Origin: Roseovarius aestuarii
GTDB taxonomy: Bacteria > Pseudomonadota > Alphaproteobacteria > Rhodobacterales > Rhodobacteraceae
Assembly: GCF_019966515.1 (NCBI RefSeq)
Contig: NZ_JAIMIB010000001.1
Coordinates: 248,001 to 312,000 of the forward strand
Direction of reading: 5' to 3'
Length of the DNA: 64,000 nt
Position 1 is the first letter of the stretch. Every line of letters begins with the position of its first letter. Made by a program: the position numbers and the translations under genes. The notes beneath the pieces were generated by a model. It ran no database searches and was not told the origin of the DNA. It saw nothing but the letters and a program-made list of their open reading frames with translations. This document shows, one piece after another, positions 57,444 through 64,000 of the stretch.

Positions 57444-57710
57444 TCAGACAGATTTACCTGCCTTCAAACGTTCAAAAAGAGCGCTGTTGCGGCAGATAGT
57501 GGGGGTGGCGTCGGCCTTGCCGGTTTGCATTTCAAGCCAACGGTTACAGCCATCGGGATGAGTACACCCCGTGCAGGCAAGGACAGCATCGCCAATGGTA
57601 TCCATCCCTATTTGGCCCGCCATCACGGCCTCTTCCAGATCAAGACCTAGAGCAGTGGCCATCCGGTCAACCAGATCGGCATGGCGTCGAAACATCGTCT
57701 GTCGTGTCAT
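57444..57710 (-). CDS. DUF6455 family small protein
   Basis: Protein of 88 residues from ATG 57710 with GGGAGA 9 bp upstream. It has a helical N-terminus (RHADLVDRMATALGLDLEEAV), then four cysteines: CTGCTHPDGC and a later C near the end (TICRNS). The pattern suggests metal or redox binding; function is unknown. Confidence 0.75.
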   Translation of the reverse strand: MTRQTMFRRHADLVDRMATALGLDLEEAVMAGQIGMDTIGDAVLACTGCTHPDGCNRWLEMQTGKADATPTICRNSALFERLKAGKSV

Positions 57711-57812
57711 AGCGTAGTGTCTCCCTGTCAGCGCGGCCCGGATAACGGACTCTCGACCAGCAAGGATAGTGAATTGGCGCCGGGGGTCTTTGACCTGAAT
57801 CAAGGCGGTTTT

Positions 57813-58169
57813 TCAGCCGGGCAGGTCCGCAAGGTAGGCGTGCACACAATCCTGCACATGGCGAAACCTGTCGCCCCCAAGGTGCTTGCCGCCATACCAC
57901 CGGGTCACGACGATGACATGATCCGCAAGGCCTTCACGCTCCAGCATGCGCAAGATCACCATGCCGGCACCGGATTCCCCGTCATCCCCTTTGAGCGGCG
58001 TACCGTCCGCAAGCAGCACCGCCCAGCTGTTATGGGTCGCCTTGGCGAATTTCTTGTCTTTTTTCAGCACCTTCAAAAAGGCCGCGACCGCCTCGCGGCT
58101 GTCTGCGGGTCCGCCTGAGACGGCATATTTAGACCCGCGATCACTGATCACACCGGTAAGTTGCCTCAT
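57813..58169 (-). CDS. YigZ/IMPACT-family protein (UPF0029 domain)
   Basis: Protein of 118 residues with the UPF0029 core: SREAVAAFLKVLKKDKKFAKATHNSWAVL, GDDGESGAGMVILRMLE and VVTRWYGGKHLG. The C-terminal domain present in E. coli YigZ is missing. Its start overlaps the M48 gene stop by one base, so the two are coupled. Function unknown. Confidence 0.88.
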   Translation of the reverse strand: MRQLTGVISDRGSKYAVSGGPADSREAVAAFLKVLKKDKKFAKATHNSWAVLLADGTPLKGDDGESGAGMVILRMLEREGLADHVIVVTRWYGGKHLGGDRFRHVQDCVHAYLADLPG

Positions 58170-58879
58170 CAGAGGCTGTTATTCACCCGGATTACCGTCT
58201 CCATCCGCTTGGCGTTGGGCGGGTGGGTGCCCAGGAAACGATCGCCCGGATCAGGGATTTGGGTGAAGAACTGCGCGCCCTTCACAGGGTTATAGCCCGC
58301 GCGTTTGGTGATGATGGTGCCCAGGGCGTCGGCCTCAAGTTCGAAATCCTTGGAATAGGTGCGTGCGCCAACGGCGGCCCCGATATCCTGTGCACTGCTG
58401 ATTGTACCGGATCCGGCGCCGGTGATCGCGGCAATACCCCCCAGCAGAATCGCACCGGCGGTGGCGTTTTGGCGCTGACGGGCAATATGGCCTGAAATAT
58501 GGTGCGCGCTTTCATGTCCCATGACAAAGGCCAATTCGTGCCGGTTGCGCGCTTGGGCGATGAACGCAAGATTGAAGGCCAGAATCGGGCGACCCGAACG
58601 GTCCAGCGTCTGGAAGGCATTGGCAGGCTGGCCGGGTCGGTCATCGACGACGATCTTGAAATCGCAATTCAGCCCCTTCGCGCGGCGGCGGCACTCGCGT
58701 TCGGCCACTGGCTCCATCGTACGAACCACACGAGAGAAGGATTGCATCTGGGCCGTAGTCGGCACCGTCTGCTTTTTCGCTGCGGTTCTGGTCGGGGCAG
58801 GTTTGCTGGGCGACGGCGCCTGCGTGGTCGCCACGCAACCGGTCAGGGCAAAAATGCAAGCCAGGGCAATCCAACGCAT
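58169..58879 (-). CDS. M48 family lipoprotein metalloprotease
   Basis: Protein of 236 residues with a lipoprotein signal (lipobox LTGC, C15) and a zinc protease motif HESAH at 122-126; the downstream glutamate is in ELEADALG. Such BepA/LoiP-like proteases act in periplasmic quality control of outer-membrane proteins. No TPR region follows. Confidence 0.91.
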   Translation of the reverse strand: MRWIALACIFALTGCVATTQAPSPSKPAPTRTAAKKQTVPTTAQMQSFSRVVRTMEPVAERECRRRAKGLNCDFKIVVDDRPGQPANAFQTLDRSGRPILAFNLAFIAQARNRHELAFVMGHESAHHISGHIARQRQNATAGAILLGGIAAITGAGSGTISSAQDIGAAVGARTYSKDFELEADALGTIITKRAGYNPVKGAQFFTQIPDPGDRFLGTHPPNAKRMETVIRVNNSL

Positions 58880-58999
58880 ATCTGTTCCTCACTACTAACT
58901 GATGCCTATATATGTAGCAGGGATTGTCCCCTATACCAGCCCGATCGCGCGGGTCATGCACCCGCCTGCAAAGACCTGCCTGCCAGAAAAGGAAGAGAC

Positions 59000-59239
59000 A
59001 TGTTTTCAATCGAGCACGAATTCGATGCCACTGTGGTGACGCTGGTCGATGACGGCGAGGCACCGTTGCAGGAAGATGTGATTGTCAACGCGTTCGAGGA
59101 ATGCGTGACCGTCGAGCAATATGATCCCCGCAATGACAGCACCAGCAAGATCACATTGTCGATGGCGCAGCTCCGCGATCTGGGCGCGGCGCTGAACCTG
59201 CCCGAAGGGGTGTATTCGCTGGTTCAGGCAAAAAGCTGA
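59000..59239 (+). CDS. Conserved hypothetical protein, 79 residues
   Basis: Frame from ATG 59000 with GGAAGAG upstream. The protein is acidic: MFSIEHEFDATVVTLVDDGEA start, then EDVIVNAFEECVTVEQYDPR and SMAQLRDLGAALNLPEGVYSL. No known domain. The ribosome site and regular composition support a real gene. Confidence 0.7.
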   Translation: MFSIEHEFDATVVTLVDDGEAPLQEDVIVNAFEECVTVEQYDPRNDSTSKITLSMAQLRDLGAALNLPEGVYSLVQAKS

Positions 59240-59426
59240 GGCCGCTCTCGCTCGTAATGCCCGATCGTCCCTCCGATTCTGAATGCGGGGCTTGTATTGG
59301 TAGACACCAGATTATGAGGGAAATCCGATTAATTTCGTAACCATATACACCCTATTTGCGGAATATCATCACCAATCAGGCATATCGTAATCTTGTCACA
59401 ACGGCAGGAAAACGAGAGGCATCAAG

Positions 59427-60902
59427 ATGGTTGCAGGGCTGGAAACAGAGATTGTCGATCAGGACGCCTATCACCGGAACGTGGAACGGCTGCACAGCAA
59501 AGGGCTGGTTCTGCCGCGCATTTCCGATCTTGCCGACCCGCCTGCCAAACTGGCCACAGATCTGGCTGAAATTTCCGACGCCGACCCTGATTCTGCCGAT
59601 GCGCGAAACCTCCTCCGCGTGCATTGGCATAACGGGGCTGATCGGCGCAGCACGGTGCCGGTGCCAAACCATCTGGTTCTGCCAGAGACGTTGACCGGCA
59701 TTCGGGCGAAAGTGGTTGTCGCCTTGGGCAACCGCTTCCCGATGATCAACACGCACAAGGTTCTGGCCGCCTATGGCTGCCTGATCCCGCGTCTGATGTC
59801 GGGGGCCTTCGATGCGACTCGGCACCGTGCTGTCTGGCCGTCGACCGGCAATTACTGCCGTGGTGGGGTTGCGATCGCGACCCTGCTGGGCTGCCGCTCG
59901 GTTGCCGTGCTGCCGGAAGGGATGAGTCGCGAACGTTTTGACTGGCTCAACCGTTGGCTGGCCGATCCCAATGACATCTACCGCACCCCGGGCACCGAAA
60001 GTAACGTCAAGGAAATATACGATGCCTGCCACGAACTGGCGAAAGATCCCGAGAACCTGATCCTCAACCAGTTCGGCGAATACGGCAATTACGTCATTCA
60101 TCGCGCGGTGACCGGCCCGGCCCTGCAGCGCATCTTTGATCACCTGAATGCGGACGGCGCCCTGACCGCCCGTGCCTTCGTCGCCGCGACCGGCTCTGCC
60201 GGGACGCTGGCGGCGGGGGATCATCTGAAACAGGCCCTAGGCACGCAGACCGGCGTGATCGAAGCGCTGGAATGTCCGACATTGCTCTATAACGGCTATG
60301 GCGAGCACAATATTCAGGGCATCGGCGACAAACATGTGCCACTGATCCATAACGTGATGGGGTCGGATGTGGTGATCGGGGTGTCGGACAATGCCTGCGA
60401 CCGGCTCAATCTGGTTTTCAATACGGGTGCGGGGCGTAAATACCTGTCGCAATACCGGGGGCTGGCGCAGGAAGAAATTGCAGCGCTTGGCGATCTGGGC
60501 CTGTCTTCCATTGCCAATATCCTGGGCGCGATCAAATATGCCAAATACATGGATCTGGGCGAAAACGACGTGGTGATGACCGTCGCAACCGATGGCGCCG
60601 ACATGTACCACACCGAAATGTCGATTGCCGAAAGCAAGTATTACAGTCAGGGGTTTGACGAGGTGCAGGCCGCCGAAGCCTTTGGGCAGAGCATTCTGGG
60701 TGCCACCATTGATCACCTGCAGGAGCTTGATCGTTTCGGGCGCGAACGTGTCTACAACCTTGGCTATTACACCTGGGTTGAACAGCAAGGCACCAGCCTG
60801 GAAGATTTCGACCGCCGCCGGGATCAGTCGTTCTGGGACGGGCTGCTTGATCTGGTACCGATATGGGACGGCATGATCGAACGTTTCAACGCGGCGGCCT
60901 GA
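59427..60902 (+). CDS. PLP-dependent fold-type II enzyme, cysteine-synthase-like
   Basis: Protein of 491 residues, longer than usual cysteine synthases (about 310). The PLP lysine is probably K in RFPMINTHKVLAAYG, phosphate-binding glycines in ATGSAGTLAAGDHL, and a substrate region in WPSTGNYCRGGVAIA. The extra length is mainly an N-terminal 90 residues and a C-terminal part. A beta-elimination or replacement reaction is likely; substrate unknown. Single gene with AACGAGAGG ribosome site. Confidence 0.83.
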   Translation: MVAGLETEIVDQDAYHRNVERLHSKGLVLPRISDLADPPAKLATDLAEISDADPDSADARNLLRVHWHNGADRRSTVPVPNHLVLPETLTGIRAKVVVALGNRFPMINTHKVLAAYGCLIPRLMSGAFDATRHRAVWPSTGNYCRGGVAIATLLGCRSVAVLPEGMSRERFDWLNRWLADPNDIYRTPGTESNVKEIYDACHELAKDPENLILNQFGEYGNYVIHRAVTGPALQRIFDHLNADGALTARAFVAATGSAGTLAAGDHLKQALGTQTGVIEALECPTLLYNGYGEHNIQGIGDKHVPLIHNVMGSDVVIGVSDNACDRLNLVFNTGAGRKYLSQYRGLAQEEIAALGDLGLSSIANILGAIKYAKYMDLGENDVVMTVATDGADMYHTEMSIAESKYYSQGFDEVQAAEAFGQSILGATIDHLQELDRFGRERVYNLGYYTWVEQQGTSLEDFDRRRDQSFWDGLLDLVPIWDGMIERFNAAA

Positions 60903-61046
60903 TCCGCCGGCCGACCGGATAGCCGGTGATGATGATCCTTAACTTCGCCGCACGACACGGGGGTGCCGGATCATGCCCTGCCCCCTTGACCTGAGCGACT
61001 GAACCCCCGACATGTAGCGCGACCTGAAAAGACCCTGAGGACGCCC

Positions 61047-61625
61047 ATGCCTGATCCGAATCCCGCCGCGCTGGCGTTCCTGCTGACCCGCCGCTCGCGG
61101 CCCGCCAAGACCCTGACCGGGCCGGTGCCGACGCGCGAGGCGCTGATGCCGATGCTTGAGGCCGCCTTGCGCAGCCCCGATCATGGCAAGCTGGAACCCT
61201 GGCGGCTGATTGTGCTGGAACGCACGGCATTGCAGCGTCTGGCGGCGCTGGTACCGGAAACCGGCGACCGGCTGGGCCGCTCAGCCGAAGAAATCGCCAA
61301 AGCGCGGGACCAGTTTGCCAAGGGCGATCTGGCGGTGGCGGTAATCGAGGTTCAGAAAGCGTCTCCCAAGATCCCCACTATCGAGCAGACCTATTCCGCA
61401 GGTGCGGTTTGTCTAGCGCTCCTGAACGCGGCCCTGGCCTCGGGCTGGGGGGCCAACTGGTTGAGCGGATGGGCCAGTCACGATCGCGATTTTGCGACCA
61501 AGGCGCTGGCACTTGAACCGCATGAACGTATCGCGGGATTTATCCATATCGGCACGGAAACCAACGTGCCGCCCGAGCGCCCGCGCCCGGACCCTGCCAA
61601 GATCATCAGCTGGGTTTCAGAATGA
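61047..61625 (+). CDS. Nitroreductase family protein (YdjA-like)
   Basis: FMN-binding protein of 192 residues. RRSRPAKTLTGPVPTREALMPMLEAALRSPDHGKLEPWRLIVL is the FMN-binding start (key RRS and SPDHGKLEPWR), and GWGANWLSGW and GFIHIGTE match YdjA. Substrate unknown. Its stop overlaps the next start (ATGA). Confidence 0.9.
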   Translation: MPDPNPAALAFLLTRRSRPAKTLTGPVPTREALMPMLEAALRSPDHGKLEPWRLIVLERTALQRLAALVPETGDRLGRSAEEIAKARDQFAKGDLAVAVIEVQKASPKIPTIEQTYSAGAVCLALLNAALASGWGANWLSGWASHDRDFATKALALEPHERIAGFIHIGTETNVPPERPRPDPAKIISWVSE

Positions 61626-62323
61626 TTTTTACGTCGTTTTTCAAGGCACTGGCCCAGACCGGCGATCCACGCTTCCGGAAGGTGCTGTTGCTGGGCATAG
61701 GTTTGACGCTGGCGCTTCTGGTTGCCGTCTACGCGGGTTTTCTGGGCCTTTTGCAATGGGCGGCCGGCGACAGCGTCGAATTCTGGCTGATTGGCGAGGT
61801 CACCTGGATCGATGATCTTTTGGGCTGGGGCAGCTTTTTCCTGATGATCATCCTCTCGGCCTTTCTGATGGTGCCGGTGGCGTCGGCCATCACCTCGATG
61901 TTTCTGGATGAGGTGGCACGCGCGGTTGAAGACAAGCACTACCCTGCCCTGCCCGCCGCCACGAAAACCCCGCTCTGGGACGCCGTTCGCGATACGCTGA
62001 ACTTCCTCGGCATCCTGATCGGGGCGAATGTTCTGGCGATTGTTGTCTACGCACTTTTCCCACCCGCAGCGATTTTCATCTTCTGGGCGCTCAATGGCTA
62101 TCTGCTGGGGATGGAATATTTTCAACTGGCCGCGATGCGCCGTCTGGGGCGGGAGAAAGCCACGGCACTGCGCAAGCAGAACCGGGGCACGATCTGGTTT
62201 GCCGGAACGCTGATGGCGATGCCGCTATCGCTGCCATTGGTGAACCTGATCATTCCCATTCTGGGCGCTGCGACCTTCACCCATATCTACCACGCGATCG
62301 AAGCACGGCCCCAGAGGCACTAA
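61622..62323 (+). CDS. EI24/CysZ-like membrane protein
   Basis: Membrane protein of 233 residues with four to six helices matching the EI24 (CysZ) domain: FLMVPVASAITSMFLDEVARAVEDKHYP and GYLLGMEYFQLAAMRR. In E. coli CysZ imports sulfate, but general members may differ. Translationally coupled to the nitroreductase gene by ATGA. Confidence 0.87.
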   Translation: MIFTSFFKALAQTGDPRFRKVLLLGIGLTLALLVAVYAGFLGLLQWAAGDSVEFWLIGEVTWIDDLLGWGSFFLMIILSAFLMVPVASAITSMFLDEVARAVEDKHYPALPAATKTPLWDAVRDTLNFLGILIGANVLAIVVYALFPPAAIFIFWALNGYLLGMEYFQLAAMRRLGREKATALRKQNRGTIWFAGTLMAMPLSLPLVNLIIPILGAATFTHIYHAIEARPQRH

Positions 62324-62439
62324 CCTGTCGACCACGCCACATGGTCACTTTAAGCCCCGTATGTGCCGGCCGCTGTTCGCAAGTGTTCAATTGTATGTTC
62401 CAGGAGATCACAGATAGGCAGCCGCCCAGCCCATAGAGC

Positions 62440-62725
62440 CGAGCGCGCTATTGACTGATCCGGGGATCAATCGAATTTTTCCCACATATCCGCTACTAAT
62501 TATATACAAAATCAATATCTTGTTGATCGATCCTAACGTTGATGTGGTTGACAAGCTACTGGCGCAGACAGTTGTTCGACGCCCCGGTTTTCGCCTTGGG
62601 AAAAGTCGGATCGGGTTCAACTACCAGAAGCTTGCCATTGAAACCTGAGTTCGACGCCAGGAGCCACGCAGTACGGACCCCCGTGGCGGCCCCGCCGACG
62701 ATAACACATCATAGGCATCGTGTTT
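62440..62725 (-). pseudogene. Decayed 5' fragment of an FAD-dependent oxidoreductase (DAO family)
   Basis: Minus-strand reading gives KHDAYDV, then, after a one-base deletion at about 62705, VIVGGAATGVRTAWLLASNS, GFNGKLLVVEPDPTFPKAKT and GASNNCLRQ before a TAG at 62556-62558. VIVGGAATG is the FAD-binding start of DAO-type oxidoreductases, and VVEPDPTF fits the second strand. Beyond the stop the sequence decays (LVNHINVRIDQQDIDF-like). No full-length gene remains. A clear remnant with frameshift and stops. Confidence 0.7.
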
Positions 62726-62815
62726 CGAGGTTGCTGAAAACACCGGAGAATTCACCCTCTAGGGCGAGTCTCCGAAGTTAGTTTCACGATTGGTCTTTCG
62801 CAGCTAGGAGTCAGG

Positions 62816-63523
62816 TCAGACCGAGCGAGTGATGCCACCATCGACGCGGATATTCTGGCCGGTGATATAGGCGCCCCCATCGGAAGCGAGGAACGCCACG
62901 GTAGCTGCGATTTCGCCATAAGAGCTGCCGTAGCGGCCCATTGGGATCTTGGCCATGAAATCTGCGTTTTCAGGCAGGCTGTCGATGAACCCGGGCAGTA
63001 CGTTGTTCATGCGCACGTTGTCGGCAGCGTATTTATCCGCGAACAGCTTGGAATAGGCGGCCAGCCCGGCACGCATCACCCCCGAGGTCGGGAAGACCGG
63101 GTCAGGTTCGAATGCCGCGAAAGTTGAGATGTTGATGATTGTGCCGGATTTTTGTTCAATCATTATCGGCGCGACAATCCGCGTGGCACGCACAGTGTTC
63201 AGGAAATAGACTTCCATACCCTCGTGCCAATCCTCGTCTGAAATTTCGAGAACAGGCGCACGCGGGCCATGACCGGCAGAGTTGACAAGAACATCCACGC
63301 GCCCCCACTTTTTAATGACTGCATCGACCAGCGCCTGCATGTCTTCGCTGGATTTGTTGGTGCCCGTCATTCCGACGCCACCCAGTTCCTGGGCCAACGC
63401 CTCGCCCTTGCCGGACGAAGACAGAATGGCAACGTTGAAGCCGTCGGCCGCCAGGCGGCGAGCGCTGTCAGCACCCATGCCGCTACCACCACCCATGATG
63501 ATTGCTACTTTCTTGTCAGCCAT
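62816..63523 (-). CDS. SDR-family oxidoreductase
   Basis: Short-chain dehydrogenase of 235 residues. ATG 63523 has GGAGG 7 bp upstream. Cofactor motif MGGGSGMGADSARRLA, NSAGHGPRA, serine in NISTFAAFEPD and the ITGQNIRVDGGITRSV C-terminus. The catalytic tyrosine is less clear (AAYSKLFADKYAAD gives YxxxF instead of the usual YxxxK), so the active site deviates. Divergent from the LysR gene, its probable regulator. Confidence 0.86.
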   Translation of the reverse strand: MADKKVAIIMGGGSGMGADSARRLAADGFNVAILSSSGKGEALAQELGGVGMTGTNKSSEDMQALVDAVIKKWGRVDVLVNSAGHGPRAPVLEISDEDWHEGMEVYFLNTVRATRIVAPIMIEQKSGTIINISTFAAFEPDPVFPTSGVMRAGLAAYSKLFADKYAADNVRMNNVLPGFIDSLPENADFMAKIPMGRYGSSYGEIAATVAFLASDGGAYITGQNIRVDGGITRSV

Positions 63524-63646
63524 TTTTTGCCTCCGTGACATTCTTGGTTTCAGCTTGGCCCCAACATGGCGTTGCCTTGGGCGTTTGACTAATCAGTAAT
63601 TCTGTTTTAACCCTGTAGAAATTCTATCATCTTTGTGAAACTCATA

Positions 63647-64000
63647 ATGCGCAAAATGCCGCCCTTGAATTCTTTGAAGGCTTTTGAAGCTTCGGGGCGC
63701 CATCTAAACTTCAGGCTCGCAGCCCAAGAGCTTGGCGTCACGCAGGGTGCGGTCGCGCAGCAGGTGCGTGGGCTGGAAGAGTTGTTAAAAATCAAATTGT
63801 TCGAGAGGCACGCGAGGGGCCTTTCTTTAACCGATGAAGGCCGAAGGTATCTGCCGCCAATCCGCCGCGCATTTGATATGATCGCAGAGGCCACAGGGAA
63901 CTTGTCGCCAAAGGATACGGTCGTAACGATCAGTTCTACACCGAGTTTCGCCACAAGATGGCTAGTGCCAAAGCTGGGCCTATTTGCCCAGGACCATCCT
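63647..64000 (+). CDS. LysR-family regulator (3' end outside window)
   Basis: At least 118 residues, open to the window edge; ATG 63647 or 63656. N-terminal LysR helix-turn-helix: PPLNSLKAFEASGRHLNFRLAAQELGVTQGAVAQQVRGLEELL (key LNFRLAAQELGVTQGAVAQQV), then FERHARGLSLTDEGRRYLP, as in GcvA-type LysR proteins. The substrate-binding domain begins at TVVTISSTPSFATRWLVPKL. Divergent from the SDR gene. Confidence 0.93.
   Translation, partial: MRKMPPLNSLKAFEASGRHLNFRLAAQELGVTQGAVAQQVRGLEELLKIKLFERHARGLSLTDEGRRYLPPIRRAFDMIAEATGNLSPKDTVVTISSTPSFATRWLVPKLGLFAQDHP

Overview
The window is a gene-dense, high-GC stretch of an alphaproteobacterial chromosome, almost certainly Rhodobacterales (Roseobacter group). 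Pointers are a GcrA-type cell-cycle regulator, an F1 ATP synthase operon (atpHAGDC) without F0 genes, a DMSP demethylase gene (dmdA) next to acuI, and two TRAP transporter systems. I found no rRNA, tRNA, CRISPR array, insertion sequence or prophage.

Layout. 1-4728: head of the dcw division/cell-wall cluster on the minus strand (mraZ-rsmH-ftsL-ftsI-murE, murE running off the edge). 4729-5358: AT-rich upstream region with MraZ-box-like repeats, a promoter-like stretch, a 16-bp perfect hairpin and one DnaA box. 5359-11313: TRAP transporter operon (dctP-dctQ-dctM-iclR) divergent from a GMC oxidoreductase. 11315-16502: GNAT acetyltransferase, then the minus-strand unit DUF2182-DUF1326-dmdA-acuI, divergent from a FadR-type GntR regulator; tandem operator-like sites sit between the two start codons. 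16676-24879: polA, a small H-type lectin protein and the F1 ATP synthase operon. 25363-30306: YceI protein, MFS transporter, metG, epoxide hydrolase. 30789-33805: small membrane proteins (PLDc_N, DUF202, an N-terminally short DUF2254), an 88-residue protein with a TTG start, and a Crp/Fnr regulator. 33992-40029: MocR regulator, second TRAP system in the order P-M-Q, and a histidinol-dehydrogenase-family enzyme resembling sulfopropanediol dehydrogenase HpsN. 40152-48357: LMW phosphatase, site-2 protease, sirtuin, rpmB, gnd, a GlxA regulator / DJ-1 pair, argF and argD. 48831-62323: mixed housekeeping and conserved genes (SDR, EamA, ABC-2 permease, gcrA, PEP-mutase-like lyase, AsmA, rimO, hemolysin III, DUF6455, YigZ-like, M48 lipoprotein, PLP enzyme, nitroreductase, EI24). 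62440-62725: a decayed fragment of an FAD-dependent oxidoreductase gene. 62816-64000: an SDR divergent from a LysR regulator cut by the window edge.

How genes work together. The clearest metabolic theme is marine organosulfur and small-organic-acid use: DmdA demethylates DMSP to methylmercaptopropionate, AcuI reduces toxic acryloyl-CoA, and two regulated TRAP systems import undetermined substrates next to candidate catabolic enzymes. The most interesting unexplained element is the cysteine-rich DUF2182/DUF1326 pair packed directly upstream of dmdA (DUF1326 ends 1 bp before dmdA begins), which suggests an accessory membrane/thiol or metal function tied to DMSP demethylation.
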